Shown here: in pieces, positions 1-6,678 of the stretch | How positions within the stretch are numbered: the first letter of the stretch is position 1 | Layout: every line of letters starts with the position of its first letter | DNA from: JAFARZ01 sp035651595 | GTDB taxonomy: Bacteria > Actinomycetota > Actinomycetes > Streptosporangiales > Streptosporangiaceae | Direction: 5' to 3' | DNA length: 10,942 nt | NCBI GenBank assembly: GCA_035651595.1 | Contig: DASRFJ010000305.1 | Coordinates: 1 to 10,942, forward strand | Program-made: the position numbers and the translations under genes | Notes under the pieces: generated by a model | Database searches by the model: none | The model's input: only the letters and a program-made list of their open reading frames with translations | Told to the model about the DNA's origin: nothing

Positions 1-11
1 GGAGGAGTGAC

Positions 12-995
12 GTGGCGGTTATTACGTACCGGGAAGCGGTCGCGCGCGGGATCGCGCAGGCGATGCGACGCGATCCCTCGGTGGTGTTCCTCGGCGAGGA
101 CGTGGCGGCGGCCGGGGGAGTGTTCAAGGCCACGCCGGGGCTGCTGGCAGAGTTCGGGCCGCAACGGGTGCTGGACACGCCGATCAGCGAGCAGGCGATC
201 CTGGGAGCCGCGATGGGCGCGGCGATGACCGGGCTGCGGCCGATCGCGGAGATCATGTTCAGCGACTTCTTCGCGGTGTGCTGGGACCTGATCGCCAACG
301 AGATGGCCAAGGCCCGCTACATGTCGGATGGTCAAGTCACGCTGCCGCTGGTGATCCGCTGCGCTAACGGGGCCGGCCTGCGGTTCGGCGCGCAGCACTC
401 CCAGTCCGTGGAGAACTGGGCGATGGCAATACCTGGGCTGAAGGTCGTGGCGCCGTCGAATCCCAGAGATGTCATCGGCCTGATGGCCGAGGCCGTTCGG
501 ACAAATGATCCTGTTGTCTTTTTCGAGCACAAGGGGTTGTACGCGAGCAAGGGCGAGGTCCCTGAGGGAGCGGACATCGTCGAGCCGCTCGGGCAGGCGA
601 GCGTGCTGCGGCAGGGAGGCGACGCGACGATCGTGGCGCTGGCGGCGATGGTGCCCCGCGCGATCGAGGCGGCGGGCAGGCTGTCCGCCGACCACGGCAT
701 CGAGGCCACGGTCATCGACCTCCGGTCGCTTGTGCCATTGGATACCAGCACTATCCTCTCGGAAACGGGCAGGACGGGGCGGCTGTTCACCGTCGAGGAG
801 AACCCGCGGTTGTGCGGGTGGGGCGCGGAGATCGTCTCGATCGTGGCCGAGGAGGCATTCGGCCAGCTCACCGGACCAGTGATTCGCATCACCACCCCCC
901 ATATCCCGCTGCCCGCGGCCGATAGGCTAGAAGATCATGTGTTGCCCTCGGTGGACCGGATCACCGATACCGTGCGCAAAGCCCTGGAGGCGTAG
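12..995 (+). CDS. 2-oxo-acid dehydrogenase E1 component, beta subunit (pyruvate/acetoin type)
   Basis: This 327-residue protein is the beta subunit of a heterotetrameric thiamine-diphosphate E1 enzyme, which decarboxylates a 2-oxo acid or acetoin and passes the acyl group to a lipoyl E2. Visible landmarks are the N-terminal TYREAV and GED (29-30) segments, DTPISE with the family's cofactor-activating Glu at 60, the AQHSQS segment with His129, and VAPSNPRD (146-153), followed by the C-terminal transketolase-like domain (about 200-325). The length is normal for the family. The GTG start is set by GGAGGAG at 1-7. A TGA at 8-10 could be the stop of an upstream gene, most likely E1 alpha, lying outside the window. 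The protein resembles acetoin dehydrogenase beta subunits as much as pyruvate ones, so the substrate is not fixed. No E2 or E3 gene follows. The aldehyde dehydrogenase gene starts 3 bases after the stop, so the two are probably co-transcribed. Confidence 0.93.
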   Translation: MAVITYREAVARGIAQAMRRDPSVVFLGEDVAAAGGVFKATPGLLAEFGPQRVLDTPISEQAILGAAMGAAMTGLRPIAEIMFSDFFAVCWDLIANEMAKARYMSDGQVTLPLVIRCANGAGLRFGAQHSQSVENWAMAIPGLKVVAPSNPRDVIGLMAEAVRTNDPVVFFEHKGLYASKGEVPEGADIVEPLGQASVLRQGGDATIVALAAMVPRAIEAAGRLSADHGIEATVIDLRSLVPLDTSTILSETGRTGRLFTVEENPRLCGWGAEIVSIVAEEAFGQLTGPVIRITTPHIPLPAADRLEDHVLPSVDRITDTVRKALEA

Positions 996-998
996 ATC

Positions 999-2456
999 GT
1001 GAGCGTCCAAGATCTCACCGGCATCGACGTGCCGACCAGACTGCTGATCGGCGGGGAGTGGACCGGGGGGCGGGGCGGCGGCACGCTTGCGGTAATCGAT
1101 CCGTCGACAGAGGACGCGCTGACCGAGGTGGCCGACGGAACCGTCGAGGACGCGCTCGAGGCGGTGACGGCCGCGGAGAACGCGCTGGCCGGCTGGGCCG
1201 CGACACCGCCACGCGCCCGCGCCGAGGTGTTGCGCAAGACGTTCGAGCTGATGACCGCCAATGCCGAGCCGCTGGCCCGGCTGATGTCCGCGGAGAACGG
1301 CAAGTCGTTGCGCGACGCGCGCGCCGAGGCGACGTACTCGGCGGAGTTCTTCCGCTGGTACGCCGAAGAGGCGGTGCGCATGGAGGGCGCGTTCATGAAC
1401 GCCCCGTCCGGCGCGAACCGCATCCTCGTCATGCGCCAGCCGGTCGGCGTATCCGTGCTGGTCACGCCCTGGAACTTCCCGGCGGCGATGGCCACGCGCA
1501 AGATCGGGCCCGCGCTGGCGGCCGGCTGCTCCGTGGTGCTCAAGCCGGCCTCCGAAACGCCGCTGACCGCGCTGTACATCGCCGCCCTGCTGGCCGAGGC
1601 GGGTGTGCCGGACGGCGTGGTGAACGTGCTGACCTCGACCAAGTCCGGAGCGGTCGTCTCCGCCATGCTCAACGACCCGCGGGTGCGGAAGCTGTCGTTT
1701 ACCGGGTCGACCGAGGTCGGGCGGATCCTGCTGCGTGAGGCCGCGGACACGATCGTGAACTGCTCGATGGAGCTGGGCGGCAACGCCCCGTTCATCATCT
1801 TCGAGGACGCGGATATCCCGGCCGCGGTGGAGGGCGCGCTGCTCGCCAAGATGCGCAACGGCGGCGAGGCATGCACCGCGGCGAATCGCTTCTACGTGCA
1901 CGAAGCGGTCGCGGACGAGTTCAGCCGGGTGTTCTCCGCACGGCTCGAGGGCCTCCACGTGGGACCCGGCCTTGACGAGGCCACGGACGTGGGGCCGCTG
2001 GTCAACGAGCCGACCCGGAGCAAGGTGGCGGAACTGGTCACCGGCGCTGCGGACGGCGGCAGCAAGGTCGTCACCGGCGGGCGCGCGCCGGATCGGCGCG
2101 GGTACTACTACGAGCCGACCGTGCTCGACCAGGTGCCAGCGGACGCGGCCGTCCTGCGCACGGAGATCTTCGGGCCGGTGGCGCCGATCGTGCGCTTCAG
2201 CGCGGAAGACGACGCGATCCGGTGGGCCAACGATACGGAGTTCGGCCTGGTCTCGTACGTCTACACCGGGGACCTGGCGCGCGGGCTGCGGGTGTCCGAG
2301 GCGCTGGAAGCCGGCATGGTGGGCCTGAACCGGGGCCTGGTGTCCGATCCGGCGGCGCCGTTCGGCGGTGTCAAACAGTCCGGCATCGGGCGCGAGGGTG
2401 CGCACGAGGGACTGCTCGAGTTCACCGAGACCAAGTACATCGCGACGAACTGGTAA
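999..2456 (+). CDS. NAD(P)-dependent succinate-semialdehyde dehydrogenase-type aldehyde dehydrogenase
   Basis: This 485-residue soluble aldehyde dehydrogenase is complete and resembles GabD along its length. It would oxidise an aldehyde, most likely succinate semialdehyde, to the acid. Residues seen are PWNF with oxyanion Asn159, cofactor-binding Lys182 in LKPASE, the FTGS Rossmann turn (234-237), general-base Glu258 in MELGG, nucleophile Cys292 in GEACTAANR, Glu389 in EIFGP, and a C-terminal APFGGVKQSG block that is typical of SSADH. The GTG start has GGAGG at 986-990, inside the end of the preceding gene, so translation is probably coupled. Known GabD enzymes serve GABA breakdown or a 2-oxoglutarate bypass. 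The E1 beta neighbour hints at 2-oxo-acid metabolism, but that is inference. The family call is firm; the exact substrate and NAD versus NADP preference are not. Confidence 0.93.
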   Translation: MSVQDLTGIDVPTRLLIGGEWTGGRGGGTLAVIDPSTEDALTEVADGTVEDALEAVTAAENALAGWAATPPRARAEVLRKTFELMTANAEPLARLMSAENGKSLRDARAEATYSAEFFRWYAEEAVRMEGAFMNAPSGANRILVMRQPVGVSVLVTPWNFPAAMATRKIGPALAAGCSVVLKPASETPLTALYIAALLAEAGVPDGVVNVLTSTKSGAVVSAMLNDPRVRKLSFTGSTEVGRILLREAADTIVNCSMELGGNAPFIIFEDADIPAAVEGALLAKMRNGGEACTAANRFYVHEAVADEFSRVFSARLEGLHVGPGLDEATDVGPLVNEPTRSKVAELVTGAADGGSKVVTGGRAPDRRGYYYEPTVLDQVPADAAVLRTEIFGPVAPIVRFSAEDDAIRWANDTEFGLVSYVYTGDLARGLRVSEALEAGMVGLNRGLVSDPAAPFGGVKQSGIGREGAHEGLLEFTETKYIATNW

Positions 2457-2462
2457 GCCGGC

Positions 2463-2485
2463 GCTCCGCGGCTAGACTGCGGAGC
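2463..2485 (+). promoter_or_regulatory. Probable leaderless promoter (-10 TAGACT) inside a perfect inverted repeat
   Basis: TAGACT at 2473-2478 fits the actinobacterial -10 pattern TAnnnT and lies 9 bases before the ATG at 2488. A transcript would therefore start at or next to the start codon, as in leaderless mRNAs. The box sits in the 9-base spacer between GCTCCGC (2463-2469) and GCGGAGC (2479-2485), a perfect 7-bp inverted repeat. That repeat could be an operator for a dimeric regulator or a short hairpin ending the aldehyde dehydrogenase transcript. No good -35 element is seen. Confidence 0.5.
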
Positions 2486-2487
2486 CT

Positions 2488-4155
2488 ATGGGCGGAAGGC
2501 GGGCCGCGGACGCCGCGGGCACGGCGACGGACTCGCCGCCGGGTGAGCCGATCCCGGCTCCGGTCAGCGGGTCCGTCGGTGCGGGCCGGTGGGTGCGTTA
2601 CCGGAAGAGGGGTGCGTACCTCTCCGCTGGTGCGTTGCTGCTCCTGGTGTACCTGCGGCTGTCGATGACGTCCGCGCTGAACTCCGACAGCGCGAACATC
2701 CTGCTGGCCGGCGACGAGATGCGGCACGGGAACGTGCTGCTGCACGGCTGGTACGCCTCGGACGTCTCGTTCTACTCCACCGAGATCCCGCAATACGCGC
2801 TGCTCGTGGGCATTTTCGGGCTGCACGCGAGCACCGCGCACATTGCCGCGGCGATGACGTACACGCTCGCCTTCCTGCTGGCCGTGGCGCTGGCCCGGGC
2901 CGGGGCCAGGGATCGGCGGCAGGCGCTGATCCGGACGCTGATCGCGGGCGGGATCATGCTCGCGCCGGCCTTTGGCGACGGGGTGTTCGCGCTGGACCTG
3001 TCCGTCGGGCACCTCGGCACCGCGGTCCCGCTGCTAGCTCTCTGGATAGTCCTGGACCGGGCCGATCGGACCGGGGTGCGCCGCTGGCAGGTGCCCGCGG
3101 TCGCGGCGGTGCTGCTGGCGTGGGTGCAGATCGCCGACCCGATCGTGCTGGCCGTGGGGATCGCGCCGCTCGGGCTGGCCGCCGCCGTCCGCCTGGCGGT
3201 GCGGCTGCGGCCCGGCGGGCGTCGCGACGCGTGGTACGAGGCGTCGCTGCTGGCCGCGGCGGTGGCCTCCTACGGGCTGGCGTGGGTCGTCGAACAGGTG
3301 CTCAGGGCGCTGGGCGGCTACCGGGTCAACGTCGTGTCCTATCACCTGACGCTGGTGTGGAATCCGGGTGCCGCGCGCCAGGTGCTGGAGATTTTCGGCG
3401 CCAACGCACAGGGCCTGACCGGATTCCAGCTCGTGCTGGCGTACGCGCACCTGGCCAGCGTGCTGCTCGTCGCCGCCGCGCTGCTCGCCACGGCCTGGCG
3501 GTTCCCGGTACGCGCCCTCGCCGACCAGGTCCTGGCCCTGGCGGTCGCCGCGAACATCGGGCTGTTCCTGTTCACCAGCGCCGCGACCTTGCCCAAGCCC
3601 GCGCACGAGCTCGCGATCGTCGTGCCGTTCGGCGCGGCCCTGGCGGCCCGGATGCTCTCCCAGGTGCGGCTCCCGTTGGGATCCAGGTGGCTGCCTGCTG
3701 TTGCCGTGGCCGCGGGAAGCGCCGTCCTGGCGGTTTACACGGCCGGGCTGGCCTGGGACGCGACCCGGCCGGCACAGCCGATGACAAACGTGCGGCTCGC
3801 GGACTGGCTGAGTGACCATCATCTCCGCTACGGGCTCAGCGGGTACTGGACGTCCAGCAGCGTCACGGTGGACAGCGGCGGGACGGTCGAGGTCCGGGCG
3901 CTCATGCAGTTCACGATGAAGCGCGACCTGTGGATGTCGGACGAGCGGTGGTACGACCCCGGGCGGCACGACGCCACCTTCATCGTCCTGGACAGCGACA
4001 AGGGCTTCTTCAGCCACTGGGAGCCGACGGCGCTGATCAGCAAGTACTTCGGCCATCCGGCCCGGACGTATCGGTATGGTCCCTACACCATCCTGGTATG
4101 GGATCGGAATCTGCTGCCCGAGGTGCCCGAGGTGCCCGATATCACCGGAAACTGA
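2488..4155 (+). CDS. Multi-spanning membrane protein, GT-C glycosyltransferase-like
   Basis: This 555-residue protein has a Pro/Gly-rich, positively charged N-terminus (1-43), a first membrane segment at about 44-60, many further hydrophobic stretches to about residue 422, and a soluble C-terminal domain (about 430-555). After the first segment lies a loop with NSDSAN (Asp67), HGN..L.GWY and YSTEIPQY (96-103). An acidic residue in the first outer loop is typical of GT-C enzymes, which transfer sugars from polyprenyl-phosphate donors outside the membrane. The C-terminal part has YWTSSSVTVDSGG and HPARTYRYGPYTILVW. It is a clear paralogue of the protein at 9201-10853. I cannot assign a named family, and the transferase role is inferred from topology and neighbours. 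The ATG start is supported by the -10 box 9 bases upstream; no strong Shine-Dalgarno is seen. The C-terminus carries a small PEVPEVPD duplication. Confidence 0.85.
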   Translation: MGGRRAADAAGTATDSPPGEPIPAPVSGSVGAGRWVRYRKRGAYLSAGALLLLVYLRLSMTSALNSDSANILLAGDEMRHGNVLLHGWYASDVSFYSTEIPQYALLVGIFGLHASTAHIAAAMTYTLAFLLAVALARAGARDRRQALIRTLIAGGIMLAPAFGDGVFALDLSVGHLGTAVPLLALWIVLDRADRTGVRRWQVPAVAAVLLAWVQIADPIVLAVGIAPLGLAAAVRLAVRLRPGGRRDAWYEASLLAAAVASYGLAWVVEQVLRALGGYRVNVVSYHLTLVWNPGAARQVLEIFGANAQGLTGFQLVLAYAHLASVLLVAAALLATAWRFPVRALADQVLALAVAANIGLFLFTSAATLPKPAHELAIVVPFGAALAARMLSQVRLPLGSRWLPAVAVAAGSAVLAVYTAGLAWDATRPAQPMTNVRLADWLSDHHLRYGLSGYWTSSSVTVDSGGTVEVRALMQFTMKRDLWMSDERWYDPGRHDATFIVLDSDKGFFSHWEPTALISKYFGHPARTYRYGPYTILVWDRNLLPEVPEVPDITGN

Positions 4156-4223
4156 GCGCCGGCCTGTGACTGGAGTGCATTGTGCGGCTGCTGGGATAGG
4201 GGCGCATCGGCAGTCCCGTCAGC

Positions 4224-4305
4224 AACGTGGACGATTGCCCCCTCGTGGAAGATCAACCCTCGTGAACAGGGGTCCCGCTTCCACGAAGGGGCAATTTACC
4301 ACGTT
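4224..4305. repeat. 82-base imperfect inverted repeat (28-base arms)
   Basis: The left arm (4224-4251) and the reverse complement of the right arm (4278-4305) match at 24 of 28 positions by direct comparison. Both contain ATTGCCCC and TCGTGGAAG blocks and begin with AACGTGG. The 26-base centre holds a smaller stem, ACCC (4256-4259) against GGGT (4270-4273). As RNA it would fold into one long hairpin. It could be a small non-autonomous mobile element (MITE-like), a structured RNA, or a terminator for the gene ending at 4155. I see no flanking target-site duplication and cannot name a family. Confidence 0.7.
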
Positions 4306-4457
4306 ATCCAGGCCCATCGCCGCCTGCTGACCGGCCGGCGAACCAAGCAAGCCCCGGAAAAGCTAGCCAGGGTCCGGATCGGGGATGAGATGGCTGTCCG
4401 CAATGATCTGGCCCGCTCGCTCCCGCGCCCCGGATCTGCCGGTATGTCCGGGTTCGA

Positions 4458-4490
4458 GCGGTGCGGGCTGCCTCTCACAGCCCGCACCGC
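4458..4490. terminator. 13-bp perfect hairpin, candidate terminator without a U-tract
   Basis: GCGGTGCGGGCTG (4458-4470) and CAGCCCGCACCGC (4478-4490) pair perfectly around a 7-base loop, CCTCTCA. No T-run follows, which is common for actinobacterial hairpin terminators. It lies about 300 bases after the stop of the membrane protein gene and about 220 before the sugar dehydrogenase start. It could end that upstream transcript, end a small RNA made from this gap, or act as a leader element. Confidence 0.55.
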
Positions 4491-4700
4491 GCGACACGCC
4501 GTGAGCGCAGGTTGTCGAGAACGCCTCGGAGAAACGCGTGCCGCGCCCCGCGAAAACACACGTCCGCACGGTAGTAGCGGTATGGTGGATCGCCAAGTTA
4601 TTGGCTCCGGGGTGCCGGTACCAGACGACGGGCGCCCCGTACCACGGGCGGGTATGGCATAGATCCATAGGCCGTGGGGAGCAAACCAAAATCGTTAGCC

Positions 4701-4709
4701 GGAGGTAGG
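4701..4709 (+). promoter_or_regulatory. Strong Shine-Dalgarno that sets a TTG start
   Basis: GGAGGTAGG at 4701-4709 is the only strong ribosome-binding site here. GGAGG ends 7 bases before the TTG at 4713. A GTG at 4674 is in the same frame but has no Shine-Dalgarno and would add 13 residues ahead of the Rossmann fold, so TTG is the better start. Confidence 0.75.
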
Positions 4710-4712
4710 ACG

Positions 4713-5903
4713 TTGGTTGACAGGGACGTGGTCGTCATCGGGGGATGCGGGCACGTGGGCCTGCCACTCGCCCTCGCGTTCGCCGACAGGGGCGCCAACG
4801 TGGCGATCTACGACGTCAGCGAGAGCGCCGTGGCGAACGTGAACAGCGGAAAGATGCCGTTCGCCGAGCCCGGCGCCGACGAGGTGCTCAGAAAGGTCCT
4901 CGAACAAGGACGCCTCCAGGCCTCCACTGACCCGGCGATCGTGGGCACCGCCGAACACGTGGTCGTGGTCATCGGCACCCCGGTGGACGAGCATCTGAAC
5001 CCGGACCAGACCGCCATCCCGCGCGCGCTGAACGTCTGTTCCCCGCACCTGCGCGACGGCCAGATCCTGATCCTGCGCAGCACGGTCTTCCCCGGCGTGA
5101 CCGCGCTCGTGGAGAAGATGGTCGCCGGCCTCGGCAAGAAGATCGACGTGGCGTTCTGCCCGGAGCGTATCGCCGAAGGCAAGGCGATGACCGAGCTGTT
5201 CGAGCTGCCGCAGATCGTGTCCTCCCGCACCGAGGAAGGCACCGACCGCGCCGCGAAGCTGTTCAGCAGGCTGACGAACCAGCTCGTCCGCATGTCGCCG
5301 GAGGAAGCCGAACTGGCCAAGCTGTTCACGAACACGTGGCGGTACCTCAAGTTCGCCGCGGTCAACCAGCTGTACATGATGGCCAACGAGCGCGGCCTGG
5401 ACTTCGAGCGGATCCGGCAGGGCCTGGCCCAGGACTACCCGCGAGCGCAGGACATGCCGGCCGCCGGGTTCGCCGCCGGGCCGTGCCTGTTCAAGGACAC
5501 GATGCAGCTCGCCGCGTTCAACAACAACAACTTCGCGCTGGGGCACAGCGCGATGGCGGTCAACGAGGGCATGCCGCTCTACGTGGTCTCCAAGCTGGAG
5601 CAGAAGTACGACCTCGGAGCCATGACCGTCGGCATTCTCGGCATGGCCTTCAAGGGCGGCTCGGACGACATCCGGTCCAGCCTGTCCTACAAGCTCAAGC
5701 GGATCCTCACATTCAAGGCCGGCGAGGTGCTGTGCACCGACCCGTACGTGACGACCGATGCCAACCTGCGCTCGCTTGACGAGGTACTGGACAAGGCCGA
5801 CCTGCTGGTCGTCGGGGCTCCGCACCCCGAATACCGGCAGATCAAAACCAGCAAGCCGGTCGCCGACATCTGGAACATCTTCGGCAACGGTGTGCTCGTA
5901 TGA
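4713..5903 (+). CDS. Nucleotide-sugar 6-dehydrogenase (UDP-glucose/UDP-N-acetylhexosamine dehydrogenase family)
   Basis: The protein has 396 residues when started at the TTG. It is an NAD-dependent enzyme that oxidises C6 of a UDP-hexose twice to give a UDP-uronic acid. It opens with the Rossmann motif GCGHVG (11-16) followed by LPLALAF. It then shows RSTVFPG (122-128), FCPERIAEG (148-156), the middle-domain ELAKLFTNTWRY with Lys203 and Asn207, the catalytic GPCLFKD with Cys258, Lys261 and Asp262, and GILGMAFKGGSDDIRSS (307-323) in the C-terminal domain. The AKLFTNTWRY and LPQIVS segments look closer to the WecC/UDP-ManNAc dehydrogenase branch than to UDP-glucose dehydrogenase, but I cannot settle the substrate. 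It starts the sugar operon. Its TGA overlaps the next ATG as ATGA, which indicates translational coupling. Confidence 0.92.
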   Translation: MVDRDVVVIGGCGHVGLPLALAFADRGANVAIYDVSESAVANVNSGKMPFAEPGADEVLRKVLEQGRLQASTDPAIVGTAEHVVVVIGTPVDEHLNPDQTAIPRALNVCSPHLRDGQILILRSTVFPGVTALVEKMVAGLGKKIDVAFCPERIAEGKAMTELFELPQIVSSRTEEGTDRAAKLFSRLTNQLVRMSPEEAELAKLFTNTWRYLKFAAVNQLYMMANERGLDFERIRQGLAQDYPRAQDMPAAGFAAGPCLFKDTMQLAAFNNNNFALGHSAMAVNEGMPLYVVSKLEQKYDLGAMTVGILGMAFKGGSDDIRSSLSYKLKRILTFKAGEVLCTDPYVTTDANLRSLDEVLDKADLLVVGAPHPEYRQIKTSKPVADIWNIFGNGVLV

Positions 5904-6673
5904 CCCAGCCACCGCATGACGGGCCGAGGGTCTCGATCGTCGTCCCGGCCTACAACGAAGGTGATAACATCCTCGCCGTCCTTGACCGTCTGTTCGAGTC
6001 GGTGAAGCTGCCCTGCGAGGTCCTGGTCGTCGTCGACACCGAGACAGACACCACGGTCCCGGTCACCGAGGAGTACGCGCTCAAGGAGCCGCGGCTCAAG
6101 ACGCTGGTCAACACCTACGGCCGCGGTCCGGCGAACGCGATCAGGTTCGGCATCGACAACGCGACCGCGCCGGTGGCCGTGGTCACGATGGCGGACGGCT
6201 GCGACGACGCCAGGCAGATCGACGAACTGGTCCGGCTGGTGGAGCGCGGCGTCGCGGTGGCCGCGGCCTCCCGGTACATGCCAGGTGGCCAGCAGGTCGG
6301 CGGGCCTGTGCTCAAGGGCGCCATGTCCCGGCTGGCCGGCCGCTCCCTGCGCACGTTCGCCCACGTCGGAACCAGGGACGCGACGAACTCGTTCAAGGCG
6401 TACTCGACCGAGTTCGTGCGCGAGGTCGGCATCGACTCCCGTGACGGGTTCGAGATCGGCATCGAGCTGACCGCCAAGGCCAAGCGGCTGCGGCGGCCGG
6501 TCGCGGAGATCCCGACGATCTGGCTCGATCGCCAGGCCGGGGTGTCGAACTTCAAGGTCGCGAAGTGGGTGCCCAGCTACGTGCGGTGGTACCGCTTCGC
6601 GTTCGGCCCGACGCTGACCTCCGAACAGGTCCGCAAGAAGTCGGCCAGCAAAAACAAGAATCAGGAGAACTGA
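5900..6673 (+). CDS. GT2 family glycosyltransferase, polyprenyl-phosphate sugar synthase-like
   Basis: This 257-residue cytosolic or membrane-associated GT-A fold enzyme opens with VSIVVPAYNEGDNI (11-24), the classic GT2 start. VVVDTETD (43-50) follows. The position of the usual DxD metal-binding motif reads MADGCDD (97-103) instead of the common DADLQHPP form. Then come SRYMPGG (124-130), DATNSFKAYS (160-169) and GFEIGIELTAKA (183-194), which are hallmarks of the dolichol/polyprenyl-phosphate mannose synthase (DPM1-like) group. There is no membrane segment; the tail is Lys/Asn-rich. Such enzymes load a sugar from a nucleotide donor onto a lipid phosphate, which GT-C transferases then use. 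The GT-C-like proteins nearby fit that role. Donor and lipid are inferred, not shown. The start overlaps the preceding stop and lacks its own clear Shine-Dalgarno. Confidence 0.9.
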   Translation: MTQPPHDGPRVSIVVPAYNEGDNILAVLDRLFESVKLPCEVLVVVDTETDTTVPVTEEYALKEPRLKTLVNTYGRGPANAIRFGIDNATAPVAVVTMADGCDDARQIDELVRLVERGVAVAAASRYMPGGQQVGGPVLKGAMSRLAGRSLRTFAHVGTRDATNSFKAYSTEFVREVGIDSRDGFEIGIELTAKAKRLRRPVAEIPTIWLDRQAGVSNFKVAKWVPSYVRWYRFAFGPTLTSEQVRKKSASKNKNQEN

Positions 6674-6678
6674 CACAT

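Larger units (their letters stand above)
4156..4712. other. Long intergenic region with two strong inverted repeats and no convincing gene
   Basis: These 557 bases separate the first membrane protein gene from the sugar operon. I see no tRNA, rRNA or recognisable riboswitch. An open frame at 4180-4662 has no Shine-Dalgarno, no recognisable protein motif and runs straight through both palindromes, so I do not call it. The region holds an 82-base imperfect palindrome (4224-4305), a 13-bp perfect hairpin (4458-4490) and, presumably, the promoter of the operon. The best -10-like box is TATGGT at 4581-4586, without a convincing -35. Base composition is less G/C-biased than in the flanking genes. 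Confidence 0.7.

Noticed and set aside
927..2405. Long open frame on the minus strand opposite the aldehyde dehydrogenase
   Set aside because: It mirrors a strong gene, as is usual in G/C-rich coding DNA. The translation is Arg/His/Gln/Gly-rich and shows no family motif.
4180..4662. 160-codon open frame in the intergenic gap
   Set aside because: It has no Shine-Dalgarno, reads through both palindromes, and its protein has no recognisable motif or hydrophobic pattern.
4674..4712. Earlier GTG start for the sugar dehydrogenase
   Set aside because: It has no ribosome-binding site upstream, and the strong GGAGGTAGG would then lie inside the coding sequence.
4695..5912. Long minus-strand open frame opposite the sugar dehydrogenase
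   Set aside because: It is antisense to a gene with all catalytic motifs and is itself low-complexity and motif-free.
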